From positions 248,001 to 312,000 of the forward strand of contig JANRLF010000008.1 in the NCBI GenBank assembly GCA_033762815.1: 64,000 bases of DNA, read 5' to 3'. The translations under genes and the position numbers were made by a program. The stretch is from JANRLF01 sp033762815. Lineage in GTDB: Bacteria; Bacteroidota; Bacteroidia; Chitinophagales; CAIOSU01. The first letter of the stretch is position 1, and each line of letters begins with the position of its first letter. Shown one piece after another: positions 17,427-26,794 of this stretch. Under the pieces are notes generated by a model, which was given only the letters and a program-made list of their open reading frames with translations, had not been told where the DNA came from and ran no database searches.

Positions 17427-19531
17427 GCAATCATCTCCAAAAACTCCTGTTCGTTTAGGATGGTGATGGTTGGTATTTTTTGTGCCTTCTCGAGTTTTGA
17501 GCCAGCATCGGTGCCTACCACAAGGTAATCTAGGTTTTTGCTTACCGAACCCAATAGCTTACCACCATTGCTCTCCACCAGTTCCTTTGCCTTATCGCGT
17601 GAAAACTGGGTAAGGCTGCCCGTGAAAAGGAAAGTTTTGCCCCCTAACTTGTCATTGGTAGGCTTATCGGCTTCTGGGTTTCTGCTAATGTTTACACCAA
17701 GGCTGGCCAATTTTTCAAGGGTATCGATATTGGCCGCATTATGGAAAAACTCATGGATGCTTTCCGCCACCTTTGGGCCGATGTCTTCCAATGCCATTAG
17801 TTGCTCCAAGTCCCAATTTTGATACTCCAACAGCGAAATGACTTTTTTGGCCAATTCTTTGGCAGTGATGGTGCCCACATGGCGAATACCCAATGCCACC
17901 AGCAAGCGCCAGCTAGGATTTTCTTTGGAAGCCTCCACGCCTTTTTGCAAATTCTCAACTGACTTTTGTCCCCAGCCCTCCATTTGCCCGATGCGGCGAT
18001 AATCAAGTTGGTAAATGTCCGTTACATGTTGTATCAGCCCCTCGGCCATAAAACGCCTAACGATATCGCGACCAAGGCCTTCAATGTCCATGGCATCTTT
18101 TGATACAAAATGGATAAGCCGCTCTTCCTGCTGCGAAGGGCAATCAAAATTCACACAGCGCCAAGCTGCCTCCCCTTCAGGCTTTACCAAGGCAGTTTCG
18201 CAAGTGGGGCATTTATCCGGAAAATGGATAATGGCCTCCTCCCCTGTCCTTGCTTCTGGCACCGGCCCCACAATATAAGGGATTACGTCGCCAGCCCTCT
18301 CTACAATTACCGTATCGCCCAATCGGATATCCTTCTCACGGATAAAATCCTCGTTATGCAGGGAAATGGACACGATAGTGACCCCTGCCAATGGCGTAGG
18401 TTCTATTTTGGCAACGGGCGTGATGGCTCCTGTTCTTCCCACCTGATACTCTACATGCAATAGTTTTGCCTTTGCCTGCCTAGCCTTAAATTTGAAGGCA
18501 ATGGCCCAACGCGGGTGGTGCGAGGTATAGCCGGTAAGCTCCTGTTTCTTGATATCGTCCAGCTTCACCACCATGCCATCTATTTCATACTCGTAATCGT
18601 TGCGTTTTCTTTCCCATTCTTCGCAAAAGGCAATTACTTCTTCAATGTTGGCGCAGAGCTTTGTTTCTGTAGTGGGTACCTTAAAGCCAAGTGCCTGCAA
18701 TTGCTTTACATTTTCGCTATGGAATTTCAAGTGGCTGCCCAGCAAGTTGTTCCCCTCGGCATCAATGGCATATCCAATTTGGTACATAAAGGCCTCTAGG
18801 CCACGGCGGGCTGTTTCGCCAGGGTCTTTGGTGCGCAAGGCTCCAGATGCCGTATTACGGGCATTTTGGAATGTTTTCAATCCTTGTTCCCGGCGTTGGT
18901 TATTGATTTCAGCAAACACCGTGTTTTTTATCAAAGCCTCCCCACGCAATTCTATTTTTGCAATCCCCAAATCGGAAAAACGGGCCGTTAGGGGGATGGA
19001 ACGTAAGGTTTTTACATTGGGGGTAATATCTTCTCCAACCTGTCCGTCCCCACGGGTAGCCCCCCTAACCAAACGGTCATTTTCATACACCAGTGCAATG
19101 CTGCTGCCATCAAACTTAGGCTCTACGGTATAGCTAATGCCCTGGCTGCCGATTAGCTTACGGATACGGTTGTCAAATTCCCTAAGGTCGCTTTCATCAT
19201 AGCCATTATCCAATGACAGCATGGGCACATTGTGCTCCACAGGCGGAAAATCGGGCGATAAGCCATGGGCAACCCGCTGTGTGGGCGAATCTTCCGTAAG
19301 CAAATCAGGGAAACGCGCTTCTATTTGCTTCAGCATTTTGAACAAATAGTCATATTGCTGGTCAGCAATCAAGGCCTGCGATTGGATGTAATAATTCCAA
19401 TCATGAAAGCTGATGGCATCTCGCAAGTCCTTCACAATTTCATCGGCTGCCTCCAGTGTTTGGGGTGCTTCGGTAGCCAACAGGCGTTGAGTCAGTTGCA
19501 GGTATTCTTTTTTAGCGGCTGCGTTGTACAT
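17423..19531 (-). CDS. ligA: NAD+-dependent DNA ligase
   Basis: The 702-residue enzyme seals nicks during replication and repair. The order of domains is normal. The Ia domain has the tyrosine motif DWNYYIQSQ. The adenylation domain has the nucleophile Lys139 in KFDG and later GATRGDGQVGEDIT. These are followed by an OB fold (VGRTGAITPVAKIEP), a four-cysteine zinc finger (CPTC and CVNFDCP), helix-hairpin-helix repeats (LGIRHVGTITAKEL, LEDIGPKVAESI) and a C-terminal BRCT domain (GGKTFLFTGSL). The start overlaps the pterin dehydratase stop by 1 nt (TAATG), indicating translational coupling. Confidence 0.97.
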   Translation of the reverse strand: MYNAAAKKEYLQLTQRLLATEAPQTLEAADEIVKDLRDAISFHDWNYYIQSQALIADQQYDYLFKMLKQIEARFPDLLTEDSPTQRVAHGLSPDFPPVEHNVPMLSLDNGYDESDLREFDNRIRKLIGSQGISYTVEPKFDGSSIALVYENDRLVRGATRGDGQVGEDITPNVKTLRSIPLTARFSDLGIAKIELRGEALIKNTVFAEINNQRREQGLKTFQNARNTASGALRTKDPGETARRGLEAFMYQIGYAIDAEGNNLLGSHLKFHSENVKQLQALGFKVPTTETKLCANIEEVIAFCEEWERKRNDYEYEIDGMVVKLDDIKKQELTGYTSHHPRWAIAFKFKARQAKAKLLHVEYQVGRTGAITPVAKIEPTPLAGVTIVSISLHNEDFIREKDIRLGDTVIVERAGDVIPYIVGPVPEARTGEEAIIHFPDKCPTCETALVKPEGEAAWRCVNFDCPSQQEERLIHFVSKDAMDIEGLGRDIVRRFMAEGLIQHVTDIYQLDYRRIGQMEGWGQKSVENLQKGVEASKENPSWRLLVALGIRHVGTITAKELAKKVISLLEYQNWDLEQLMALEDIGPKVAESIHEFFHNAANIDTLEKLASLGVNISRNPEADKPTNDKLGGKTFLFTGSLTQFSRDKAKELVESNGGKLLGSVSKNLDYLVVGTDAGSKLEKAQKIPTITILNEQEFLEMIA

Positions 19532-19764
19532 TACTCCAATAGTTTATCGATAGCTTTTGCTAAAAGTCGGTCTTTTTCGGTCACTATATTTCCCGCATCG
19601 TGGGTGCTTAGGTATATTTCTACCTTATTATACACGTTGGTCCAATATGGGTGGTGGTCCATCTTTTCGGCCAGCATGGCCACTTGGACCATAAAAGCAA
19701 AGGCTTCAGAAAAATTCTTGAACTGAAATGTTCTTACCAATTGATTGTTTGCTTCCTGCCACAT
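19531..19764 (-). CDS. Pterin-4a-carbinolamine dehydratase family protein (DCoH/PhhB-like)
   Basis: The 77-residue protein carries the conserved family core: HHPYW at 37-41, NVYNKVEIYLSTHD and a terminal LAKAIDKLL helix. Family members dehydrate 4a-hydroxytetrahydrobiopterin after aromatic amino-acid hydroxylation. It lacks part of the N-terminal region of typical ~100-residue members, so this is a short form. No phenylalanine hydroxylase is in the window. It is coupled to ligA through a 1-nt overlap, which is probably operon convenience. Confidence 0.88.
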   Translation of the reverse strand: MWQEANNQLVRTFQFKNFSEAFAFMVQVAMLAEKMDHHPYWTNVYNKVEIYLSTHDAGNIVTEKDRLLAKAIDKLLE

Positions 19765-19866
19765 GCTGCCATGTATTTAGTACCATAATAATAGGAAGAT
19801 TCCATTGAATACAGTAGTTGTGCACAAGGAATGTGCTGGAAAAAACAAAACTCCGTACGGATTGCT

Positions 19867-19874
19867 TAACTTTG
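19867..19874 (+). promoter_or_regulatory. Promoter -7 box of the acyltransferase gene
   Basis: TAACTTTG is an exact TAnnTTTG match 16 bp before the start codon at 19891. No clear -33 TTTG is visible. Confidence 0.5.
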
Positions 19875-19890
19875 GTATATAAGTGTTGGC

Positions 19891-20496
19891 ATGAAACAGC
19901 TTTTTATTTGGATTTTCAAGTTGAAGGGATGGAAACTGGCCACACCGCTTCCACCGGGTACTGACCGTTGCGTAATGATTGCTTCGCCCCATACTAGCAA
20001 CTGGGATTTGATTTTCACTATAGCTTGCTTCGAATTGATGCGCATTCCGCTCAAGTTCACCATTAAGCACGAGTGGCTGAAATGGCCTTTTAAGCGCATG
20101 ATGGAAGGTTGGGGAGCCATTGGCATTGACCGTAGCCCAAAACAACCGGGCCAGCCAAGGCCGAGCATGGTGGAGGTAATGACCGATTTGTTTAAAGATA
20201 GGGACAGGATAGCCTTGGTAGTTACCCCCGAAGGCACGCGCAGCCTACGTACCAGTTGGAAAACTGGATTTTACCATGTGGCGGTAAACGCCAATGTGCC
20301 CATTGCATTGGGTTATCTTGATTATAAAAAGAAAGAAGCTGGTGTAGGCAAAGTAATATACCCTAGTGGCGATATGGCCAAGGATATGAAGGAAATTATG
20401 GAGTTTTATGTGAACATTGCCCCTAAATTTCCGGAGAAATTCAGCGTAGATGTGGATTACTTGAAAGGCACAAAAAAGGAAGCGGCCCAGGCATAA
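19891..20496 (+). CDS. 1-acyl-sn-glycerol-3-phosphate acyltransferase-like protein (PlsC family)
   Basis: The 201-residue protein has the acyltransferase catalytic motif HX4D as HTSNWD (His34, Asp39) and the phosphate-binding motif TPEGTRS near residue 113. These define the PlsC/LPLAT fold, which transfers an acyl chain to lysophosphatidate or a related lipid at the membrane face. It is shorter than classical PlsC and lacks an obvious N-terminal transmembrane helix, as in many Bacteroidota paralogues. The exact acceptor is uncertain. Confidence 0.85.
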   Translation: MKQLFIWIFKLKGWKLATPLPPGTDRCVMIASPHTSNWDLIFTIACFELMRIPLKFTIKHEWLKWPFKRMMEGWGAIGIDRSPKQPGQPRPSMVEVMTDLFKDRDRIALVVTPEGTRSLRTSWKTGFYHVAVNANVPIALGYLDYKKKEAGVGKVIYPSGDMAKDMKEIMEFYVNIAPKFPEKFSVDVDYLKGTKKEAAQA

Positions 20497-20615
20497 GCAA
20501 CTATATTGCCCCCCTAGCGGTCATGTAAAGAAAAGGTTACGCTTCCATATCAAAAAAGTTAAACTATTTTTTCCACATACCGTATAATACCTAGAAGTAC
20601 CAAAAAATCATCCGC

Positions 20616-22616
20616 TTGGGGATACGCAACACGGCAATATTGACTGCGTTCTGTACCCTGCTCTTTTACTCGCAGGGGCTATACAGCCAGGAAAACCATT
20701 ACAGGTTAACGGATAAAGTACTGCAAGAAAGCGATGAGAGCTTTTCAAAAGGGGCTTTCAGTTTTGTCAACCTCTCCAGCACCACTTATTATCGTGATGA
20801 GAAAAAAATAAAGGAACTAGCCAAGCTAGAGGAGGCCAAAGATTTTGATAAGTTGATACCGGCATTGGAAGGATATATCAGCCATTTTGCTGGAGAAAAT
20901 TTCGGACAGGATTATCAGTTGATGTGGCGTTTGGCGCAATTGTATGAAAAGAAAGGGCGCACGGCCGATGCCAAATGGCTATACCGCATACTCTTAAGGC
21001 ACTCCGCTTCTGAACTTGAATTAATAGCCCGTTATTATGATTCACTGGATATCAACGACAAGGACTATTACGTGCCTATCAAATATTACTATGAATTAGT
21101 AGATTATCGTCGGCAGGTAGATACTCTTCATCCGCCACAGGGGGTGTTTTTGAATATGGGCGATGTCATCAACTCCGACTTTGAAGATTATGGCCCTTCC
21201 CTAAGCCCTGATGACCAGTTGTTAATGTTCGGTACCAAACGCAACAGGCGCATGGTACGTAATGAAACCTATATTAACGAGGACATTTACTTCTCACAAC
21301 GCAACCAAGATGGATGGGATACCGCCAAGCCATTGGAGGGTATCAATACACAATTCAATGAAGGGGCGCCATGCCTAAGCAGGGATGGCAAAACGCTTTA
21401 CTTTGTCCGCTGTGAATCGCCTGATGGGCTGGGCCGTTGTGATATTTATACAGCCGAAAGGGATGAAGAAGGTAAGTGGACGAACATTAAAAATCTTGGT
21501 ACCAATGTCAATTCCAGCGATTGGGATTCACACCCTTCGCTTTCGCATTCCGAAGATACCTTATACTTTACCAGCGACAGGCCTGGTGGCTTTGGTTCCA
21601 ATGACATTTACTTTACCGTGAAGGGTAAAAATGGACAATGGCAACCCGCCAAAAATTTGGGACCTGTCATCAATACTAAGGGTAATGATTTAAGCCCCTT
21701 TTATCACCCTATTTATGACGTATTGTACTTTGCTTCCAACAGCCAAGTACTCAATTTCGGCAATTTTGATATTTACAAGTCGCGTTTGGTAAACGGGCAA
21801 TGGCAAGAGCCCAAAAATATTGGCCCTTTGGTAAACGGCTGGGGAGATGAGAACTTCTTTGCCATAGATGCAGAATCGAAAAACCTGTTCTACGCCCGAA
21901 CCATTGATGATAATTTTAAGAATACGGATTTGTTTTCCTTCCCATTGCCTATGGAGGCCCAGCCCTTGGCATATACTGTTTTCAAAGGTTCTTTGACCGA
22001 TTCCGTTACTGGCGAACCGTTCAAGGGTATCGTATCAGTAATTGACATGGACAGGGGCATTGAGGTGGCTCCCAAGTTTATCAGGCCCGATGGGTCTTTT
22101 GAGTTTGACTTGATTGATAGCAGCAAGTACCTATTGGTGATACAAGGAGAGGATTTTTTCCGTATCGAAAAATTGATTGATTTGAACGGCGATACTACGG
22201 TACATTACCAAACGCCCTCCATCAATTTCGTTCGGCTTCAATTTGCTAGCGTAGAGTTTGCCAGCAACAGTGCGGAGATAACTGATGAAATGCGCCCTGA
22301 CCTAGAAAAAATGATGGATTTCCTTCTAGATAATCCCAGCACCAAACTTGTTATCTCCGGCCATACAGATGCCAATGGCAATGCCGAAATGAATTTGGAC
22401 CTCTCCTATAGAAGGGCCAATGCCATTAAAGAATTCTTGGTAAGTACCGGCGGGATTGACCCTATAAGAATCGATGCCAAAGGGTATGGTAGCTCTAAAC
22501 CTATTATAAAGGATGAGCAAACCGAAGAAGACAGAAAAATCAACCGCCGCGTTGAGTTTGAATTGATAAAAGGGGAAGAAGAAGCAATAGACTCCTCTTT
22601 CAACGGCAGCAACTAA
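20616..22616 (+). CDS. PorE-like OmpA-family protein (TPR, PD40 propeller, CRD, OmpA)
   Basis: The 666-residue lipid- or peptidoglycan-associated envelope protein has four parts. There is a TPR-like helical region (about 60-155), a PD40 propeller (about 185-440) with blades such as GPSLSPDDQLLMFGTKRN and CLSRDGKTLYFVR, and a carboxypeptidase-regulatory-like domain (about 450-520). An OmpA C-terminal peptidoglycan-binding domain follows (about 535-655), with SGHTDANGNAEMNLDLSYRR. This is the domain order and length of PorE, which tethers type IX secretion parts to peptidoglycan. The start is a TTG codon: an in-frame TAG lies just upstream and the signal peptide begins at TTG. The stop overlaps the convergent DUF2461 gene by 4 bp. 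Confidence 0.82.
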   Translation: MGIRNTAILTAFCTLLFYSQGLYSQENHYRLTDKVLQESDESFSKGAFSFVNLSSTTYYRDEKKIKELAKLEEAKDFDKLIPALEGYISHFAGENFGQDYQLMWRLAQLYEKKGRTADAKWLYRILLRHSASELELIARYYDSLDINDKDYYVPIKYYYELVDYRRQVDTLHPPQGVFLNMGDVINSDFEDYGPSLSPDDQLLMFGTKRNRRMVRNETYINEDIYFSQRNQDGWDTAKPLEGINTQFNEGAPCLSRDGKTLYFVRCESPDGLGRCDIYTAERDEEGKWTNIKNLGTNVNSSDWDSHPSLSHSEDTLYFTSDRPGGFGSNDIYFTVKGKNGQWQPAKNLGPVINTKGNDLSPFYHPIYDVLYFASNSQVLNFGNFDIYKSRLVNGQWQEPKNIGPLVNGWGDENFFAIDAESKNLFYARTIDDNFKNTDLFSFPLPMEAQPLAYTVFKGSLTDSVTGEPFKGIVSVIDMDRGIEVAPKFIRPDGSFEFDLIDSSKYLLVIQGEDFFRIEKLIDLNGDTTVHYQTPSINFVRLQFASVEFASNSAEITDEMRPDLEKMMDFLLDNPSTKLVISGHTDANGNAEMNLDLSYRRANAIKEFLVSTGGIDPIRIDAKGYGSSKPIIKDEQTEEDRKINRRVEFELIKGEEEAIDSSFNGSN

Positions 22617-23290
22617 GCTTTGGCACTTACATCAGTGGCTACCCTGTTGAGGAAAGTATTTAGTGGATGCAAAGCTTTAAAAGTAGTTACTATTTTCTGA
22701 ACCGCATCTTTGCACGTAAACACCTCATCCTTCAACTGGCATTCCCCAATAAAGCTGGTATGTTTCAATAGTTCGATATAGGGATGATCTTTTGGATATT
22801 GCTTGGGTGCTGTCTTCAGCTTGATATCAGAAAGTTTGCCGAAGTGCTTTTTAAAATCCTTGTCTTCCAGAATTTTTACAAATTCCTCCGTATTGTAATC
22901 AATCTCCTGGCGAACTGCGTTAAGCAAAGTGGGCTCAGGCATATAAATACCGCCTGCCAAAAATGACTTGCCTCCTGGCTCCAAATGTAGATAATAGCCG
23001 GCTAGACTCATCTTTTTACCCCCTTTTGACATTCCAGCCCCAAAATTAGTTTTGTAAGGTGATTTATCTTTTGAGAAGCGCACATCTCTATAGATACGGA
23101 ATACGCATTCCTTGGCCTTTAAGTCTTTTACCCCCTCATCGAAAGTACCGAGGCCATTAATAATTTCTTGAATAAAGCTTTCGAAATCCTTTTTAGCAGC
23201 TTCGAACGCTTTTTTGTTCGCCATAAACCAATCACGGTGATTGTTGGCAGACAACTGCTTTAAAAAATCGAGGGTAGACGTTTGCAACAT
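22613..23290 (-). CDS. DUF2461 family protein
   Basis: The 225-residue cytoplasmic protein matches DUF2461 throughout: LDFLKQLSANNHRDWFMANK at the N-terminus, then FRIYRDVRFSKDKSPYKTN, and GYYLHLEPGGKSFLAGGIYMP. The family is widespread and has no established function. It is followed on the other strand by the PorE-like gene end. It lies 3 bp downstream of the PKD/CHU_C gene on the same strand, so the two may share a transcript. Confidence 0.9.
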   Translation of the reverse strand: MLQTSTLDFLKQLSANNHRDWFMANKKAFEAAKKDFESFIQEIINGLGTFDEGVKDLKAKECVFRIYRDVRFSKDKSPYKTNFGAGMSKGGKKMSLAGYYLHLEPGGKSFLAGGIYMPEPTLLNAVRQEIDYNTEEFVKILEDKDFKKHFGKLSDIKLKTAPKQYPKDHPYIELLKHTSFIGECQLKDEVFTCKDAVQKIVTTFKALHPLNTFLNRVATDVSAKA

Positions 23291-23293
23291 AAA

Positions 23294-25423
23294 CTATCTA
23301 ATTAAAGTAACATTGCCTTTAGCAAATGTGTTTTGGCCCGATAGGCCTCGTGCCTCAATAAACCAAGCATACACCCCTACCGGTGCTTTCTCACCATTAA
23401 TAGTGGTTCCGTCCCAAGCAAAATTGACCAAATTGCTTTGGTAAACCATCCGGCCCCAGCGGTTAAAGATTTTGATGGTCACTTCATCTATGCGCTGTGG
23501 GTCTACCAATCGGAAAAAATTGTTCTTATTCCCGCTTTCTGGGGTAAATGCCGTAGGGAGGTTCAATTTTAAGCAATTTTCTATCTGTTCATCCACGAAT
23601 ATCGCATCCTCATAAGAACAACCATTTACGGTTGCCGTTACGCGCACATCATTGGGAACATCCAAGAAATAAATGCTTTCCGTAGTAGCTCCAGTTGACC
23701 ACAGGTAGCTATCAGCCCCTAAATACGCCGTGAGCAAAATGCTATCAGGTTTACAGAAAGAAGTGTCGTTGCCCAAGCTAAAAGAAGGCAGCACCCGCAC
23801 TTCTATCTGTTGGGTGGTATCATCGGTATTGCAAACATTGCTTACCCGTAGGGCCACATCAAATACCCCCACAGTATTGAATGTATAAGTTGGGTTTTGT
23901 ACCGTAGCGGTATCTCCATTCCCGAAATCCCATCTCCAAGCGGTTGGCACTCCTGCACTGCTGTCCAACAAAGTTACCGTACTGCCTTGGCAAACCACAT
24001 TGGTATCCAAACCAAACCGTGCCACGGCGGGGGCATTCACGGTGAGGGAGGCAATGGCAGAATCAATACAGTTAATAACAGGATATTCCACCCTCATGTA
24101 CACTTGATAGACTCCCGGGCTGGTATAAGTATTCACAGGGTTTGGCGAACTGGCAATGTTACCATCGCCAAAACGCCATAAATATAAAGCCCCCGATGCA
24201 GCAGTAGTATCGGTAAATTGTACCGGCTCGCCTGGGCAAGGGTCTATAGGATCAATAGTAAAGCCTGGCTCAAAAGAACGGTTGACAGTGACGTTGCGCT
24301 GAATCTGTTCGGTGCAGTCGGCGGTGTTCACTGTAAGGGTAATGGTATAAGTACCCACGGCATTATACACATGAAAAGTATTGGCCACTTGGGTGGAGGT
24401 GGTGGCATCGCCAAAATCCCAAAGCACCGAAGTAATGTTAGCGGCAGGGGTACTTAAATTGGTCAAGTTTACGGTATCGATATTACAAGCAGCCACAAAG
24501 CTAGCACTAAAGTCAGGGGTTATGACCGCATCGCGACGAAAAGGTACCGGTGTGGTAATGGCATTGTACTGGCATTTATCTTGGATAGAATTACCATCTG
24601 TACCTACTCGTGGCTGAATATTGTAAACGCCGCCAATAAGGATAGGGGCCGATAAAGTAAGTACAACAGAATTGGTATAGCGCCCCGTGCCACAGTTGGC
24701 ATTGGCCGCAATAATGGATACACCTGATGGCCCAGTAACCTGAAAATCGGAACCATTAGTGGCTATGGTGCTACATAGAATCGGTTCAGAAAAGTAAACG
24801 GTCAATTGATTAGAAGCGACACAACTGGCCTGTGTATTCACACTGTCAATTACTGGTGGTATCGTATCTTTAATAGACGTAGTGCTATTGGTAAAATCAA
24901 TAGTATAGCCCGCGGTACTGTTACCAGCGAAATTGTCAACCATCAATGCAAAGGTTTCTCCCACACCCACGTTCAATGGTGCCAAAAAAGGCGGGCCATT
25001 CGGGCCAGCAGAGTTTAAAGTGCCTCCATTACCAATTCCCGTAGCGCCATTGGTAACGGCATAGCTGCACCTCACCTCAGGGGCAACCCCTGAAAAGATG
25101 TCGGAGCAGTTGAGATTGGTAATGTTGTACATGGCAAAGTCATAATCATCACCCGCCAAAGGGTTAATGGTAAACTCCAATACACCCGCAGTGCTGGTAG
25201 TAAAAATATACCAAACGGAATTGTTCTCCTGATTGGCAAGGCAACTGCTTGGGGGTATTTCATTGGTGTTGGACCCCTCGCCCCGGTAGGTTTGTGCTTG
25301 CGTAAACTGGTCGGCGCAAATGGGCAGCGCATTAATGCAATCTTGTTCTATACCGGTAACTTGGCCGAACAAGGTGATGGGAAAAATGGAAGCAAGAGCA
25401 AATAATAGGGGCCAAAACTTCAT
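23294..25423 (-). CDS. PKD-domain surface protein with gliding motility-type C-terminal domain (CHU_C)
   Basis: The 709-residue exported protein has a signal peptide (MKFWPLLFALASIFPITLFG) and an N-terminal domain with paired cysteines (CINALPICADQ). Three PKD domains have FGD/FGN cores near residues 335, 414 and 496. The C-terminal ~95 residues are of the CHU_C type (LPTAFTPESGNKNNFF, IFNRWGRMVYQS, NGEKAPVGVYAWFIEA). CHU_C is a type B sorting signal for the type IX secretion system, so the product is expected on the cell surface or secreted. PKD domains often mediate adhesion or protein contacts. Confidence 0.92.
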   Translation of the reverse strand: MKFWPLLFALASIFPITLFGQVTGIEQDCINALPICADQFTQAQTYRGEGSNTNEIPPSSCLANQENNSVWYIFTTSTAGVLEFTINPLAGDDYDFAMYNITNLNCSDIFSGVAPEVRCSYAVTNGATGIGNGGTLNSAGPNGPPFLAPLNVGVGETFALMVDNFAGNSTAGYTIDFTNSTTSIKDTIPPVIDSVNTQASCVASNQLTVYFSEPILCSTIATNGSDFQVTGPSGVSIIAANANCGTGRYTNSVVLTLSAPILIGGVYNIQPRVGTDGNSIQDKCQYNAITTPVPFRRDAVITPDFSASFVAACNIDTVNLTNLSTPAANITSVLWDFGDATTSTQVANTFHVYNAVGTYTITLTVNTADCTEQIQRNVTVNRSFEPGFTIDPIDPCPGEPVQFTDTTAASGALYLWRFGDGNIASSPNPVNTYTSPGVYQVYMRVEYPVINCIDSAIASLTVNAPAVARFGLDTNVVCQGSTVTLLDSSAGVPTAWRWDFGNGDTATVQNPTYTFNTVGVFDVALRVSNVCNTDDTTQQIEVRVLPSFSLGNDTSFCKPDSILLTAYLGADSYLWSTGATTESIYFLDVPNDVRVTATVNGCSYEDAIFVDEQIENCLKLNLPTAFTPESGNKNNFFRLVDPQRIDEVTIKIFNRWGRMVYQSNLVNFAWDGTTINGEKAPVGVYAWFIEARGLSGQNTFAKGNVTLIR

Positions 25424-25982
25424 AGGGAGTGCGTGGAAAATGTCTTCAAACCAAATTTATTAAAATTCCTCTGCTAAAAAGATTAAAAAACTTTTCATTT
25501 TAACTACTAGCACTATTCCTACCTTAAATCTTTTAAGCCTATCGGCTAAAATTATGGATATGGTATAGCCACAGTCCTTTATTCTCTTTGCTATTCAACC
25601 CTTTAAAAGTTATAAACGCATGTATGAATCAGTATTATACAATTTGGGAGAGGAAAATCTTCTTTTACAATCCCAACATTGATTTTTCAATTACAATGGA
25701 AACTTTCATGTGAAAAAGCAATAGGCATAAGATAAATAATAGCAGTTTCTTAAGATTGCTGCCTTCCGCTTTGAGGTTCATTTCTTTGTAGGCCAAAGAA
25801 ACGAACCAAAGAAAGCCCGCAGCGGGGTGTCCTCGGCACCCATCGCCCTTTCGGCGCTGCGTGCCGTAATGTTCGGCAGCCTCACAGGCAGTGCGAACGT
25901 ACGGCACCAAAAGCAGCCGCCTTCACGGGGATGGGTACCCGCCTCGAAAACCCCATGCTGCATTATTTGACATTTACTAAAT
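25424..25982. other. 559-bp intergenic region with a GC-rich repeat-like block
   Basis: The first ~330 bp are AT-rich and hold no gene that can be supported. The remainder is a sharply GC-richer block. Two reverse frames (81 and 72 codons) cross this block, but their products have no domain and are rejected. The block is described separately. Confidence 0.6.
25781..25960. repeat. GC-rich intergenic element beginning with TTTCTTTG/CAAAGAAA inverted repeat
   Basis: A perfect 8-bp inverted repeat, TTTCTTTG (25781-25788) and CAAAGAAA (25794-25801) with spacer TAGGC, is followed by a second CCAAAGAAAG arm and then about 150 bp of GC-rich sequence. Similar TTTCTTTG-CAAAGAAA blocks followed by GC-rich text are common intergenic repeats in diverse bacteria, often copied many times per genome. 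Only one copy is in the window, so repeat status is inferred. Confidence 0.45.
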
Positions 25983-26738
25983 CTATAAAAACTCAATCTC
26001 TTTATTGGAGAAGGCTAAAACTACGTTGTCTTTTTGCACCAGCAATCGCCCATAACTGTCATAACCAACAATGGTACCCTCAAATGGCTCGCCAGCAGCT
26101 TTGTACCAGTGCTTTTCATTCAACCTGTACAGGTTTTCTTTGTAATCATTATCTAAAATCACTACTTGCCCGCTGCGAAGCTGTAAATACCTTTTTTCCA
26201 ATTGGGTCAGCAATGCTTGTAAGAGTATATCTATATCCATTTTTTTGCCCGCTAGAATGCTCAATGAACTTGCCTGGGGCAATTTTGAAAAATCTTGTTG
26301 GTTGACATTGAGCCCAATGCCTATTATGCTATCGCCCACTTGGTTGCCAATTAATGTATTCTCAATCAAAATACCCGCAATCTTTTTTCCCTTACAATAA
26401 ATGTCATTGGGCCACTTAATAAAAATACTTTCGTCCAGAATATCTTGCAATGTATCCACTATGCCTAACGCTACGGCTTGTGTAAGGCCAAATTGTTGGT
26501 TAGCGTGCAAGAAACTAGGATATAGAATAATACTAAAAGTAAGGTTGCTGCCAGGCTCGCTTAGCCATTCATTGCCATATTGGCCCCTACCTTGATGCTG
26601 TTGGTATGCAATAATGGCAGTTCCTTCTACTGGCTTGGAATTTGATAACAAACGCTTGCTATAATCGTTGGTGGAATCAACCGTTTCCAGCTTGATTAAA
26701 ACCTTTCCGATGAATAGTGTGTTGCTAATTGTTGCCAA
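25983..26738 (-). CDS. birA: Biotin--[acetyl-CoA-carboxylase] ligase
   Basis: The 251-residue monofunctional enzyme activates biotin with ATP and attaches it to the carboxyl carrier protein of acetyl-CoA carboxylase. It has the biotinyl-AMP loop GRGQYGNEW (50-58, replacing the common GRGRxGR), the KWPND motif at 108-112 and the GKKIAGILIE segment with Lys119. No N-terminal DNA-binding domain is present, so it is unlikely to be a repressor. The start is a TTG at 26738, inside the intergenic region shared with rsfS. Divergent birA/rsfS is a common Bacteroidota arrangement. Confidence 0.93.
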   Translation of the reverse strand: MATISNTLFIGKVLIKLETVDSTNDYSKRLLSNSKPVEGTAIIAYQQHQGRGQYGNEWLSEPGSNLTFSIILYPSFLHANQQFGLTQAVALGIVDTLQDILDESIFIKWPNDIYCKGKKIAGILIENTLIGNQVGDSIIGIGLNVNQQDFSKLPQASSLSILAGKKMDIDILLQALLTQLEKRYLQLRSGQVVILDNDYKENLYRLNEKHWYKAAGEPFEGTIVGYDSYGRLLVQKDNVVLAFSNKEIEFL

Positions 26739-26745
26739 AGATTGC

Positions 26746-26769
26746 TAACTTTCGGTCTGATTTCAGACC
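26746..26769 (+). promoter_or_regulatory. Probable rsfS-ftsH promoter with overlapping palindrome
   Basis: TAACTTTC (26746-26753) is one mismatch from the -7 consensus, and a TTGC lies about 20 bp upstream (26722-26725). Immediately downstream, at the expected transcription start, is the inverted repeat GGTCTGA-TT-TCAGACC (26754-26769). It may be an operator or a 5' hairpin. The position argues that rsfS is translated from downstream of it, not from the ATG at 26729. Confidence 0.4.
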
Positions 26770-26794
26770 CTCTAAAAATAGGAAAAAAGAAATT

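Noticed and set aside
25665..25996. Two reverse frames (81 and 72 codons) in the birA upstream intergenic region
   Set aside because: They cross the GC-rich repeat block, overlap each other in different frames and show no family features.
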